From Curtobacterium salicis (lineage in GTDB: Bacteria; Actinomycetota; Actinomycetes; Actinomycetales; Microbacteriaceae), in assembly GCF_011759505.1 (NCBI RefSeq), contig NZ_JAAOYO010000001.1, positions 434,001 through 498,000 on the forward strand: a DNA stretch of 64,000 nucleotides, read 5' to 3'. This document shows, piece by piece, positions 43,840 to 52,276 of the stretch; the first letter of the stretch is position 1; every line of letters starts with the position of its first letter. The position numbers were made by a program, and so were the translations under genes. Under the pieces are notes generated by a model. The model was not told where the DNA came from and ran no database searches. It was given only the letters and a program-made list of their open reading frames with translations.

Positions 43840-45869
43840 CAGACCTGCACGCGGTCGCGGATCGCGGTCGTGATGCGCTCGACCGCTTCATCCACGGGCA
43901 CGCCGTTGTCCTGACGGCCGTCGCGGAAGCGGAAGCTCACGGCCCCGGCGTCACGGTCGTCCCCGCCGGCGATCAGCTGGAACGGCACCTTCGCCTTGGT
44001 GTGCGTGCGGATCTTCTTCTGCATGCGGTCGTCCGAGTGGTCGACCTCGGCGCGGACGCCCTGGGCGCGGAGCTTCGCGACGACCTCGTCGAGGTAGTCG
44101 CCGTACTCCTCGGCCACCGGGATCGCGACGACCTGCACGGGCGAGAGCCACGCGGGGAACGCGCCGGCGTAGTGCTCGGTGAGGACGCCGAAGAACCGCT
44201 CGATCGAGCCGAACAGGGCACGGTGGATCATGACCGGGCGCTGGCGGGTGCCGTCGGCGGCGGCGTACTCGATGCCGAAACGCTCCGGCAGGTTGAAGTC
44301 GAGCTGCACGGTCGACATCTGCCACGTGCGGCCGATGGCGTCACGGGCCTGGACCGAGATCTTCGGGCCGTAGAACGCTGCGCCGGCGGGGTCCGGGACG
44401 AGTTCGAGTCCGGATTCCTCGGCGACCTCGCGCAGGGTGTTCGTCGCCTCGTCCCAGACGTCGTCGTCGCCGACGTACTTCTCCGGGTCCTTGGTGGAGA
44501 GTTCGAGGTAGAAGTCGTCGAGGCCGTAGTCACGGAGCAGCGACAGCACGAACTGCAGGGTCGTGGTGAGCTCCTCCTTCATCTTCTCCTTCGTGGTGAA
44601 GATGTGGGCGTCGTCCTGCGTCATGCCCCGGACCCGGGTGAGGCCGTGGATGACGCCGGACTTCTCGTTGCGGTAGACCGTCCCGAACTCGAACATCCGC
44701 AACGGGAGGTCGCGGTAGGACCGGGCCTGCGACCGGTACGCCAGGATGTGCATCGGGCAGTTCATCGGCTTGAGGTAGTAGTCCGCACCCTGACGCGTGA
44801 CGTTGCCGTCGTCGTCGCGAGCCTCGTCCATGTGCATGGGCGGGAACATGCCGTCCTTGTACCAGCCCAGGTGACCGGACTGCTCGAACAGGTCGCCCTT
44901 CGTGATGTGCGGCGTGTAGACGAACGAGTAGCCCTCCTGCTCGTGCCGACGGCGCGAGTAGTCCTCCATCTCGCGGCGGATGATGCCGCCCTTGGGGTGG
45001 AAGATCGCCAGGCCCGAGCCGATCTCGTCCGGGAACGAGAAGAGGTCGAGTTCGGCGCCGAGCTTGCGGTGGTCGCGCTTCGCGGCCTCTTCGAGGCGAA
45101 CCAGGTAGGCCTTGAGCTGGTCCTTGTCGGGCCACGCGGTGCCGTAGACGCGCTGGAGCTGCGGGTTCTTCTCGGAGCCACGCCAGTAGGCCGCGGCGAC
45201 GCGCATGAGCTTGGCAGCGTTGCCGATCCAGCGGGTGTGCGGCACGTGCGGGCCACGGCAGAGGTCCTGCCAGAGCACCTCGCCGGACTTCGGGTCGACG
45301 TTCTCGTAGACGGTGAGTTCGCCCGCGCCGACCTCGACGCTCTCGCCCGAGTCGCCCTCGGACGCGGCGCCCTTCAGGCCGATGAGCTCCTCCTTGTAGG
45401 GCTCCCCCGCCATCAGTTCGCGGGCTTCGTCGTCGGTCACGACCTTGCGGCGGAAACGCTGGGCCTGCTTGACGATGCGGTCCATGCCCTTCTCGATCGC
45501 CTTGAGGTCGTCCGGCGTGAAGGGCTCGGCGACGTCGAAGTCGTAGTAGAAGCCGTCGGTGACCGGCGGTCCGATGCCGAGTTTGGCGTCCGGGTTGATC
45601 TGCTGCACGGCCTGCGCCAACACGTGGGCGGCGCTGTGCCGGAGGATGTCGAGACCGTCCTGCTCGTCGAGCGTCACCGGCTCGGCGGTCTTACCCGCCT
45701 GCACGTCGGCGGCGAGGTCCTTGAGGACCCCGTCCACACGGATCGCGACGACGCCGCGGACGCCGTCGAAGAGCTCGGTGCCCGTCGTCGGGGTCGTCGC
45801 GGTGCGGGGCTCGGGTGCCTGGGGCACGTCGGCGGGCTCGGCGGACTCTGCGGCGACTGACTCGGTCAC
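43839..45869 (-). CDS. thrS: Threonyl-tRNA synthetase
   Basis: This 676-residue class II synthetase has a polar N-terminal extension of about 35 residues, a TGS-like segment, the editing/second additional domain with [11 protein letters not shown] (His cluster), the class II catalytic core with FELGT-type motif 2 ([15 protein letters not shown]) and motif 3 ([16 protein letters not shown]), and an anticodon domain. The GTG at 45869 follows GAGGGAG. No T-box leader is visible in the 53-bp gap to apt. Confidence 0.96.
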   Translation of the reverse strand: MTESVAAESAEPADVPQAPEPRTATTPTTGTELFDGVRGVVAIRVDGVLKDLAADVQAGKTAEPVTLDEQDGLDILRHSAAHVLAQAVQQINPDAKLGIGPPVTDGFYYDFDVAEPFTPDDLKAIEKGMDRIVKQAQRFRRKVVTDDEARELMAGEPYKEELIGLKGAASEGDSGESVEVGAGELTVYENVDPKSGEVLWQDLCRGPHVPHTRWIGNAAKLMRVAAAYWRGSEKNPQLQRVYGTAWPDKDQLKAYLVRLEEAAKRDHRKLGAELDLFSFPDEIGSGLAIFHPKGGIIRREMEDYSRRRHEQEGYSFVYTPHITKGDLFEQSGHLGWYKDGMFPPMHMDEARDDDGNVTRQGADYYLKPMNCPMHILAYRSQARSYRDLPLRMFEFGTVYRNEKSGVIHGLTRVRGMTQDDAHIFTTKEKMKEELTTTLQFVLSLLRDYGLDDFYLELSTKDPEKYVGDDDVWDEATNTLREVAEESGLELVPDPAGAAFYGPKISVQARDAIGRTWQMSTVQLDFNLPERFGIEYAAADGTRQRPVMIHRALFGSIERFFGVLTEHYAGAFPAWLSPVQVVAIPVAEEYGDYLDEVVAKLRAQGVRAEVDHSDDRMQKKIRTHTKAKVPFQLIAGGDDRDAGAVSFRFRDGRQDNGVPVDEAVERITTAIRDRVQV

Positions 45870-45922
45870 GATGGTGGGGCTCCCTCGGTCTGGTGGTACG
45901 TCGATGGTAGTGGCGGGTCGGG

Positions 45923-46465
45923 TCAGGCGGGCACGCGCCCGAGCGTGGTGACGGGCAGGCGCGGTTCGAGGCGCTCCCGGCCGGACAGCCCGTCGAGTTC
46001 GAGCAGCGCGGCGAAGCCGATCGCTTCGTACCCGGCACGCTCGAGCAGCGTCACGGTCGCGGCGGCGGTGCCCCCGGTGGCCAGGACGTCGTCGACGACG
46101 AGTACCCGGGTGCCCGGTTCGAGCTGGCCCGGGCGGAGTTCGAGCTCGGCCTCGCCGTACTCGAGCGCGTACTGCTCGCTGAGCACGTCGCCCGGCAGCT
46201 TGCCGGCCTTGCGGACGGTGAGCACACCGACCTGGTGCTGCGCGGCGATGCCGCCGGCCAGGGCGAACCCGCGTGCCTCGATGCCGGCGACGGCGGCGAA
46301 GCCCCCACCGACGGCGAACGGCGCGGCGAGGGCCTCGCACACCCGTCCGAAGGCGATCGGGTCGGCGAACACCGGCGTCACGTCACGGAAGAGCACGCCC
46401 GGCTTCGGGAAGTCGGGGACGATCGTGGTGAGGCGCTCGACGAGGGCAGCGGCGGAGTCGGTCAT
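45923..46465 (-). CDS. apt: Adenine phosphoribosyltransferase
   Basis: This 180-residue enzyme recycles adenine to AMP using PRPP. The PRPP-binding signature [14 protein letters not shown] is near residue 118, with the RKAGKLPG flexible loop and the [11 protein letters not shown]-terminal motif. The ATG at 46465 has TACGGT seven bases upstream on the minus strand and no ribosome site, so it is probably leaderless. In many actinobacteria apt sits between secF and relA; here it precedes thrS. Confidence 0.95.
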   Translation of the reverse strand: MTDSAAALVERLTTIVPDFPKPGVLFRDVTPVFADPIAFGRVCEALAAPFAVGGGFAAVAGIEARGFALAGGIAAQHQVGVLTVRKAGKLPGDVLSEQYALEYGEAELELRPGQLEPGTRVLVVDDVLATGGTAAATVTLLERAGYEAIGFAALLELDGLSGRERLEPRLPVTTLGRVPA

Positions 46466-46472
46466 GCCCTCA

Positions 46473-46478
46473 ACCGTA
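46473..46478 (-). promoter_or_regulatory. -10 element TACGGT, leaderless apt promoter
   Basis: Minus-strand TACGGT lies 7 bases before the apt ATG. It probably drives apt and perhaps thrS. Confidence 0.5.
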
Positions 46479-46529
46479 CGGGTCCGGCGGGGTGCCGCCG
46501 TCCGTGCTCGGCGCACCGACGCGGGGCGT

Positions 46530-46577
46530 GCCGGACGGGAGGCGCGGTGCCGGCTGGTGCCGTGCCTCCCGTCCGGC
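46530..46577. terminator. Terminator upstream of apt
   Basis: A 14-bp perfect stem (46530-46543 with 46564-46577) extended by mostly paired bases, with the GGGAGGC core. It ends the minus-strand small gene 46605-46850 before apt. Confidence 0.8.
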
Positions 46578-46604
46578 GCGGGCCGCGCCGGGCGTCCACA
46601 TCGG

Positions 46605-46850
46605 TCACCGCCACATGTGCATGGCGGCGCCGAGGGTCACCCACTCGGCTTCGCGAGCGAGGCGGGCCTGTTCTTCGCGGTGCCGACGGAGTTCGGCAGC
46701 CGGGTCGATCTCGTGCGGCTGACGCCGGGTCCGGCGGCTCCACACGATGAGGGCGAGTCCGATCCGGAGGGCGATCCGGTCCGGCAACGACACCCGGTGG
46801 GGTCGTCCGGTCGGCGGCCGCACCGGGCGGAGGAGGGTCTTCGATGACAT
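46605..46850 (-). CDS. Small hypothetical protein with one hydrophobic segment
   Basis: I do not recognise this 81-residue protein. It has a basic, Pro-rich N-terminus, one short hydrophobic stretch (about residues 24-37, RIALRIGLALIVW), then a charged helix (RRHREEQARLAREAEW) and a short hydrophobic end. Third codon positions are strongly G/C, and AGGAAA lies seven bases before the ATG, so I judge it real. The plus-strand frame overlapping its start has poor codon bias. A terminator follows at 46530-46577. Confidence 0.6.
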   Translation of the reverse strand: MSSKTLLRPVRPPTGRPHRVSLPDRIALRIGLALIVWSRRTRRQPHEIDPAAELRRHREEQARLAREAEWVTLGAAMHMWR

Positions 46851-47228
46851 TGCGTTTCCTGTTCGAGAGAATGCCGCGGAATGCGGGGAGAAGGGTCGAC
46901 GAATCGACCGGGGTCACGCGCCGGGACGATGCCGGCAGGCGTGACAGGAGAACTCGTGGAGTCGCAGAAGAATCCACGCGGAATGATGCGCGCCGGAGAA
47001 TGCGTGCAGAAGAATCGGCGCGTACGCATTCCGCGAGGATGCGGTGCAGCGTGGAACACCGGCGTCACGAACGGCGAGACGGCGCGGCCCCGCAGGACCG
47101 GCAGGACCCGCAAGGCCCGCGTCAGCGGCCGGTCGATCCCGCTGCTCCTCCCCGACCCGGCCGATGCCGCCTGGTCAGGCGGACGTAGCGCGCCAGCCGG
47201 AAGGGCACGAGCCGTGGCCGACGCCGGT
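46851..47228. other. Gene-poor stretch of lower GC
   Basis: No gene is supported here. The first 200 bp are visibly less GC-rich than their surroundings and full of GAATG/GAATC words, with an 11-bp direct repeat GCAGAAGAATC at 46964-46974 and 47006-47016 and a small hairpin (46894-46909). The frames that cross it use rare codons (AGA, ACA, AAT). It may be leader or regulatory DNA for the small gene 46605-46850. Confidence 0.5.
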
Positions 47229-47246
47229 GACCGGACGAGTCCGGTC
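47229..47246 (-). terminator. Short hairpin after the 22-residue frame
   Basis: GACCGGAC/GTCCGGTC, nearly self-complementary, followed by a TCAGCGCTGA palindrome overlapping its edge. Possible end of the small minus-strand transcript. Confidence 0.35.
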
Positions 47247-47278
47247 AGCGCTGATCGCGGTTCAGGACGGCGTGTTCA

Positions 47279-47347
47279 TCAGCACGACTCGGCGGTGGGG
47301 CCGGTGGTTCCACGGACTGCTCGGAACGGCGTCTGCGTGGTGATCAT
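47279..47347 (-). CDS. Possible 22-residue peptide
   Basis: ATG at 47347 is preceded on the minus strand by AAAGGGGG, five bases away. The frame encodes MITTQTPFRAVRGTT followed by seven more residues ending in Cys, then TGA. A promoter-like pair lies about 70 bp upstream (47419-47448) and a hairpin lies about 35 bp downstream. It could be a small protein, a leader peptide or part of a small RNA. There is no homology evidence; the call rests on the signals around it. Confidence 0.3.
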   Translation of the reverse strand: MITTQTPFRAVRGTTGPTAESC

Positions 47348-47418
47348 GGTCGGCCCCCTTTCGGCACGGTGTCGGCTGGTCTTCGACGGCGGATCGGTGA
47401 TCCGTTCGCGTCGAGAGA

Positions 47419-47448
47419 ACACTATCCACGACCGGAACCGGCCCGCAA
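47419..47448 (-). promoter_or_regulatory. Candidate promoter TTGCGG-N18-TAGTGT
   Basis: On the minus strand -35 TTGCGG (47443-47448) and -10 TAGTGT (47419-47424) are separated by 18 bp. Transcription would start near 47412 and run toward the 22-residue frame. Confidence 0.45.
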
Positions 47449-47493
47449 CCCTTTTCCTGCATTTCTCGCCGAATTGCATCCGGGAACACGGAG

Positions 47494-47523
47494 GAGCCCC
47501 CGGTACCGGAGTACCGGGGGCTC
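47494..47523 (-). terminator. Terminator after the Clp ATPase
   Basis: Perfect 13-bp stem (47494-47506 with 47511-47523) with a 4-base loop, 17 bp beyond the Clp stop. Confidence 0.85.
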
Positions 47524-47539
47524 TTCGAGGAACAGCTGA

Positions 47540-50128
47540 CTAGACCGCGACCGGGGCGTCGACCATCGCGACGACCTCGCCGTCCGCGATGTCGATCCGG
47601 ACGGTGTCACCCTCGTGCACCGATCCGTCGACCACGAGTTCCGCGATGCGGTCGTCGACCTCGCGCTGGATCAGCCGGCGGAGCGGACGGGCGCCGTACT
47701 CGGGCTCGTACCCGTGCTCGGCGAGCCAGTCCGTCGCGGCCTCGGACACCGACAGGACCATGCCCTGCGCGGCGAGCCGGAAGGCCGTGTCCTGCAGCAG
47801 GAGCCCCACGATGGAGCGCAGCTGCTCGCGGTCGAGCTTGCGGAAGAGCACGATCTCGTCGATCCGGTTGATGAACTCCGGCCGCATCGACTCGCGGAGC
47901 TTGCCCATCACACGGTTGCGCAGGTCGTCCTCCGCGTACCCGCCGTCGGCGGCCACCGAGAACCCGAGCGCACCCGAGCGGGACGCCAGGAACTCCGACC
48001 CGATGTTCGAGGTCATGATGACCACCGTGTTCCGGAAGTCGACCGTGCGGCCCTGCCCGTCGGTCAGCCGTCCGTCGTCGAGCACCTGCAGCAGCAGGTT
48101 GAACACGTCCGGGTGCGCCTTCTCGACCTCGTCGAGCAGGATCACCGAGTACGGGTTCCGACGGACACGCTCGGTGAGCTGGCCGGCCTCGTCGTAGCCG
48201 ACGTACCCGGGAGGGGCACCGACCAGGCGGGACACCGTGTGGCGCTCGCCGAACTCGCTCATGTCGAAGCGGAGCATCGCGGACTCGTCACCGAACAGCG
48301 ACGCGGCCAGGGCCTTCGCGAGCTCGGTCTTGCCGACGCCCGTCGGGCCGAGGAACAGGAAGCTGCCGACCGGGCGACGCGGGTCGCCCATGCCGGTGCG
48401 GCTGCGCCGGACCGCCTTCGCGATGGCGCGCACGGCGTCGTCCTGGCCGACGACGCGGTCGTGCAGTTCGGATTCCAGGGCGGCCAGGCGGGTCTTGTCG
48501 GCCGAGCCGAGGCGGGTCACCGGGATACCGGTGGCACGCGACACCACGGCGGCGATGTCCGCTTCCGTGATGACGTCGTCCACGGCCGACGGACGGGAGG
48601 CGCGCTCGGCGTCACCGGTGGCGGCGGCGGTGATCCGCGCCTCCAGTCCGGCGAGCTCGTCACGCAGGTCCGACGCTTCCTCGTACTGCTCCTCTGCGAC
48701 CGCGCGGTCCTTCCGGGCCGTCAGGTCGGTGACCCGGGCACGGAGCGCCTCGACGTCGACGTCACCCGAGCGGGCGAGACGGCGGCGAGCACCGGCCTGG
48801 TCGATGAGGTCGATCGCCTTGTCCGGCAGGTGCCGGTCGGTCACGTAGCGGTGCGACAGCTCGACGGCGGCGCGGATGGCGTCCTCCGCGTAGGTCACGC
48901 CGTGGTGCTCCGCGTACCGGGGGCTGAGCCCGGCGAGGATCGCGACCGCGTCCTCGACGCTCGGCTCCCCCACCGTCACGGGCTGGAAGCGGCGCTCGAG
49001 TGCGGCGTCCTTCTCGATGCGGCGGTACTCGTTGAGCGTCGTGGCGCCGACCAGGTGCAGGTCGCCGCGGGCCAGGCGCGGCTTGAGGATGTTGCCCGCG
49101 TCCATCGACCCGCCTTCGCCGCCACCCCCGGCGCCGACGACGGTGTGGAGTTCGTCGACGAAGACGATGAGCTCGTCCGCGTGTGCGGCGATCTCGTCCA
49201 TGGCCGTCGTCAGGCGCTCCTCGAAGTCGCCGCGGTAGCGGGTGCCGGCGAGCATGCCGGGCAGGTCGAGGGCGACGACGCGCTTGCCGTGGAGCAGTGC
49301 GGGGACGTCGCCGTCGACGATGCGCTGGGCGAGCCCCTCGACGATGGCGGTCTTGCCGACGCCGGGTTCACCGATCAGGACGGGGTTGTTCTTGGTACGA
49401 CGGAGCAGGATCTCGACGGTCTGCTCGATCTCGTCCGCTCGGCCGATCACCGGGTCGATGCGACCCTCGCGGGCGCGGGCGGTGAGGTCGGTGCCGTACT
49501 GGTCGAGCGTCGGGGTCTCCGACTGCTGGTCCTGCTGGGCGGTGGTGCCGGGCATGGGACGCCCCTCTCGTGCGGCCTCGGCCGCTTCCTGTGCGTAGGA
49601 CTGCATCACCTGCGGGGTGACGCCGGCGCTCGCGAGCAGCTGGCCCGCGACCGTGTCCTGGTCCGTGACGAGCGCGAAGAAGACGTGCTCGGGGTCGGTG
49701 TAGGTGCTGCCGAACCCGCGGGCGGCCTGGGTTGCCTCGAGCAGGATCCGCTGCGCCGACGGGGTCAGCGCGGGACGGCCCTCGACGGTGTCGCCCGAGG
49801 GCATCGGCAGACGCTGCTCGACGTCGGCGGCGAACCGCTCGGGGTCGGCGCCCGCGGAGCGCAGGACGGCTGCGAAGGGCTCGGTGCCGACGAGCACGTG
49901 CAGCACGTGCAGGGCGTCGATCTCGTGCTGCCCCTGCTCGACGGCGTACGTCGCCGTCTGCTGGAGCAGCTCGTGGGTACGACGGCTGAGGAGCCGCGTG
50001 ATGTCGACCGGTCGTCCGAACGGCATGGACCGCTGGGACTGGCCGGGGTTCTGTGAAGCCGCGAGCAGTCGTGCGAGGAACTCGTCGAACGAGTCGTTGC
50101 CGCCGGTCGGGCCGAACGTCTGTGGCAA
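47540..50128 (-). CDS. ClpC-like AAA+ unfoldase, HspR-type control
   Basis: This 862-residue HSP100 protein has an N-terminal Clp repeat domain (about 45-190), AAA domain 1 with Walker A GEPGVGKT (about 253), a short linker with a UVR-type motif (about 470-500), AAA domain 2 with GPTGVGKT (about 592) and an LGF tripeptide (about 721), the loop that docks on ClpP. The short UVR linker and LGF make it ClpC-like, not a ClpB disaggregase with its long coiled coil. The TTG at 50128 follows AGGAGG. Two HAIR operators lie upstream, so heat-shock control by HspR is likely. Confidence 0.9.
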   Translation of the reverse strand: MPQTFGPTGGNDSFDEFLARLLAASQNPGQSQRSMPFGRPVDITRLLSRRTHELLQQTATYAVEQGQHEIDALHVLHVLVGTEPFAAVLRSAGADPERFAADVEQRLPMPSGDTVEGRPALTPSAQRILLEATQAARGFGSTYTDPEHVFFALVTDQDTVAGQLLASAGVTPQVMQSYAQEAAEAAREGRPMPGTTAQQDQQSETPTLDQYGTDLTARAREGRIDPVIGRADEIEQTVEILLRRTKNNPVLIGEPGVGKTAIVEGLAQRIVDGDVPALLHGKRVVALDLPGMLAGTRYRGDFEERLTTAMDEIAAHADELIVFVDELHTVVGAGGGGEGGSMDAGNILKPRLARGDLHLVGATTLNEYRRIEKDAALERRFQPVTVGEPSVEDAVAILAGLSPRYAEHHGVTYAEDAIRAAVELSHRYVTDRHLPDKAIDLIDQAGARRRLARSGDVDVEALRARVTDLTARKDRAVAEEQYEEASDLRDELAGLEARITAAATGDAERASRPSAVDDVITEADIAAVVSRATGIPVTRLGSADKTRLAALESELHDRVVGQDDAVRAIAKAVRRSRTGMGDPRRPVGSFLFLGPTGVGKTELAKALAASLFGDESAMLRFDMSEFGERHTVSRLVGAPPGYVGYDEAGQLTERVRRNPYSVILLDEVEKAHPDVFNLLLQVLDDGRLTDGQGRTVDFRNTVVIMTSNIGSEFLASRSGALGFSVAADGGYAEDDLRNRVMGKLRESMRPEFINRIDEIVLFRKLDREQLRSIVGLLLQDTAFRLAAQGMVLSVSEAATDWLAEHGYEPEYGARPLRRLIQREVDDRIAELVVDGSVHEGDTVRIDIADGEVVAMVDAPVAV

Positions 50129-50145
50129 AGGGACCTCCTGAGGAA

Positions 50146-50166
50146 CTTGAGTGCCTTCGACTCAAT
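50146..50166. promoter_or_regulatory. HAIR operator (HspR-binding), site 1
   Basis: CTTGAGT-N7-ACTCAAT matches the HspR inverted repeat CTTGAGT-N7-ACTCAAG with one difference. It lies 18 bp upstream of the Clp TTG start, just before the ribosome site. Confidence 0.8.
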
Positions 50167-50208
50167 GCAACGCAGGGGGACCGGGCTCATTCCCGCTCGG
50201 ATGAAGAA

Positions 50209-50229
50209 CTTGCGGCGGCTGGACTCAAC
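50209..50229. promoter_or_regulatory. HAIR-like operator, site 2
   Basis: CTTGCGG-N7-ACTCAAC keeps HAIR spacing with weaker arms. Centre-to-centre distance from site 1 is 63 bp, six helical turns. It overlaps the ybaK stop codon (50225-50227). Confidence 0.6.
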
Positions 50230-50710
50230 TCCGGGCGATGGGCGCTGTGCTGGCGTCCGTGACCCTCGCCAGGTCCGCCGGCGACAGCTCGATGTCGAAG
50301 CCACGACGCCCGCCGGACACGAAGATCGTCGCGTGCTGGGAAGCCGATGCGTCGAGCACCGTGCGGATGCGGGTCTTCTGCCCGACCGGGCTGATCCCCC
50401 CGACGACGTACCCGGTCCGCCGCTCCGCCAGGCTCGGGTCGGCGAGTGATGCCTTCTTGCCGCCGACGGCCGCCGCGATCGCCTTGAGGTCGAGACGGTC
50501 GGCCACCGGCACGATCGCCACGGCCAGGTCGCCGTCCACCGAGACCACCAGCGTCTTGAACACCTGCTCCTCGCGGAGCCCGAGTGCCGCAGCCGCCTCT
50601 TCCCCGAAGTTCGTGGCGCTCTCGTGGTGCTCGTACACGTGCGGAGTGAACGGCACACCGGCCCGCTCCAGCGCGAGCGTCGCCGGGGTGCTCGGGGATG
50701 CTGCGCTCAT
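50225..50710 (-). CDS. ybaK: Cys-tRNA(Pro)/Cys-tRNA(Cys) deacylase YbaK
   Basis: This 161-residue editing enzyme removes misacylated amino acids from tRNA(Pro). The YbaK/EbsC fold is recognised from VFKTLVVSVDG, the KKASLAD stretch with the key Lys, and VGGISPVGQK. Length is typical. No clear ribosome site precedes the ATG at 50710. Its stop lies in the second HAIR site of the Clp gene, so read-through from ybaK would pass the Clp operator. Confidence 0.93.
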   Translation of the reverse strand: MSAASPSTPATLALERAGVPFTPHVYEHHESATNFGEEAAAALGLREEQVFKTLVVSVDGDLAVAIVPVADRLDLKAIAAAVGGKKASLADPSLAERRTGYVVGGISPVGQKTRIRTVLDASASQHATIFVSGGRRGFDIELSPADLARVTDASTAPIARS

Positions 50711-50761
50711 GCCCCGATCCTGCCCCGCTCGACCGTCACGACCTCGGAGGCACGCGGGCGC

Positions 50762-50767
50762 TACGCT
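50762..50767 (+). promoter_or_regulatory. -10 element TACGCT
   Basis: TACGCT lies 10 bases before the ATG at 50778. No ribosome site lies between, so the transcript probably has no leader. Confidence 0.45.
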
Positions 50768-50777
50768 GAGCCGCACC

Positions 50778-51095
50778 ATGACCGTCATCGAGGTGCTGCT
50801 CCGCGGGCTCTCCGCCCTGCACGGCCTCGACCCGTCCGCGCTCGGCTCGCTCCCGGCCCTCGCCGTCGCGGCGCTCGGGCTCGGCGCGCTCGGCATCACC
50901 GTCACCGCCGTGGCCGCCCTCGCTGCCGCACTGCTCGTGCTGCGCCTGGTCGCCCTGCAGACCGGGGCCGACGCTGCGGGCGCACCACGGGCCTCCCGGA
51001 CGACACCGGACCTCGTGACCCGGATCGGCTGGAGCGACCCGGACGCCGACGGCCACCCGCGATCGCGGGCGCCGGGAGCCGTCCCGGCGGTCTGA
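50778..51095 (+). CDS. Small membrane protein (DUF6412-like)
   Basis: This 105-residue protein has two hydrophobic stretches (about residues 25-45 and 45-62) and a polar C-terminal tail with TTPDLVTRIGWSDPDADGHP. It resembles the small proteins annotated DUF6412 that sit beside a second YidC in actinobacteria; I am not certain of that match. It lies 57 bp before a YidC paralogue in the same direction, and the two probably act together in the membrane. Confidence 0.7.
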   Translation: MTVIEVLLRGLSALHGLDPSALGSLPALAVAALGLGALGITVTAVAALAAALLVLRLVALQTGADAAGAPRASRTTPDLVTRIGWSDPDADGHPRSRAPGAVPAV

Positions 51096-51152
51096 CACCG
51101 ATCGGTTTCGGGCCGCAGACGCTCCAGACCCCACGATCGAAGGACCTCCGTC

Positions 51153-51923
51153 ATGGACATCACGACCCTGCCCGGCCTCAGCACGCTGCTGCACGCCGGC
51201 ACCACACTCGTCACCACGCTCACCGACCTGCTCACCCCCGTCGCCGGGACGGCCGCCGCGGCGCTCGCCGTGGTCCTGCTCACCCTGGCGGTCCGGCTGC
51301 TGCTCGTCCCGCTCGCCGTCCTCCAGGTGCGTGCGGAGCGGGACCGCCGACGGCTCGCGCCCCGGATCGCCGAACTCCGACGACGGGCCGGGACGGACAC
51401 CGCCCGCTTCCAGCGGTCGCTACAGGCGCTGTACACGAGCGAGCGGGTGTCCCCGCTCGCCGGCTGCCTGCCGGTGCTCGCGCAGGCGCCGGTCGTGTCG
51501 CTGCTGTACACGCTGTTCACCCACGCGAGCATCGACGGCACGGTCAACACGCTGCTGCGCGCCACCCTGGCCGGCATCCCGCTCGCGCAGTCCGCGGTGA
51601 CGGTCGTCACCTCGCCACTGTGGGTGCACGGCTGGGTGGTGCTCCTGCTGCTGGCCGTGCTGGCGGTCGTCGTGGAGCTGACCCGGCGGGCACAGCTGCA
51701 CGGGAACCCGGCACCCGCGTCGCAGTCGGGCGACCCGGCCGTGTCCGGTGCCACGGCCATGACCGGCATCGCCCGGTGGATGCCGTTCGTCTCGGTCGGG
51801 TTCGCCGCGATCGCACCCCTCGCCGCCGCGCTGTACGTCGTGACGAGCGCGGTGTGGACGCTCGGCGAGCGGGCGGTGCTGCGGCGGGTCCTCCGGGAGC
51901 GCGCGGCGGTCGGACTCGCCTAG
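51153..51923 (+). CDS. YidC/Oxa1 family membrane insertase (paralogue)
   Basis: This 256-residue protein keeps the YidC core: a first helix, a cytoplasmic coiled hairpin with Arg/Glu-rich RAERDRRRLAPRIAEL, then SPLAGCLPVLAQAPVVSLLY, and three more helices. It lacks the long exported domain and basic C-tail of housekeeping YidC, so it is the extra, shorter paralogue. It would help insert a subset of membrane proteins. Its TAG stop is shared, on the other strand, with the stop of the converging gene (CTAG at 51920-51923). Confidence 0.88.
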   Translation: MDITTLPGLSTLLHAGTTLVTTLTDLLTPVAGTAAAALAVVLLTLAVRLLLVPLAVLQVRAERDRRRLAPRIAELRRRAGTDTARFQRSLQALYTSERVSPLAGCLPVLAQAPVVSLLYTLFTHASIDGTVNTLLRATLAGIPLAQSAVTVVTSPLWVHGWVVLLLLAVLAVVVELTRRAQLHGNPAPASQSGDPAVSGATAMTGIARWMPFVSVGFAAIAPLAAALYVVTSAVWTLGERAVLRRVLRERAAVGLA

Positions 51924-52189
51924 CCGCCCTGGCCCTCCTGCTGCGGTCCCTGGTCGACCGGGTCGTACTCGGTGTCGCGGCCCTGCTCCTCCTCCGGCAG
52001 CGGCACGTGCCGCTCGGTGCCGCTGCCGCCCGGGCTGGTGGCGACGTAGTCGGCCTCACCGGACTGCGTGTCATGGCTGAGCGGTTCGAGCGTCTCCTCG
52101 TCGACGGCCTGCGGCGTCGAACCGGTGGCGTCGGCGGGCACGGCGGGATCGGTCGGGTCGGCGGCCTGGTCGTTCTGCGCATCGGTCAT
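51920..52189 (-). CDS. Small acidic, disordered hypothetical protein
   Basis: I do not recognise this 89-residue protein. It is rich in Asp, Glu, Gln, Gly and Pro and poor in hydrophobic residues, so it is likely unstructured. No membrane segment or catalytic motif is visible. The ATG at 52189 follows GAGGG closely. Its stop overlaps the yidC-paralogue stop by 4 bp. Similar small acidic proteins are common in Microbacteriaceae genomes, but function is unknown. Confidence 0.6.
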   Translation of the reverse strand: MTDAQNDQAADPTDPAVPADATGSTPQAVDEETLEPLSHDTQSGEADYVATSPGGSGTERHVPLPEEEQGRDTEYDPVDQGPQQEGQGG

Positions 52190-52276
52190 CCCTCGGGCGT
52201 ACTCCCCCCGGTCTGGGTGCGCGCCGTCGGCGCACCGGTGGCAGCATGAGGTCGGGCGTGACGACGAGGAGCGCGG

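Noticed and set aside
46844-47188. A 114-codon plus-strand frame with an AGGAGG upstream
   Set aside because: It uses AGA, ACA and AAT codons unlike all neighbours and is low-complexity Arg-rich; the minus-strand gene overlapping its start has better codon bias.
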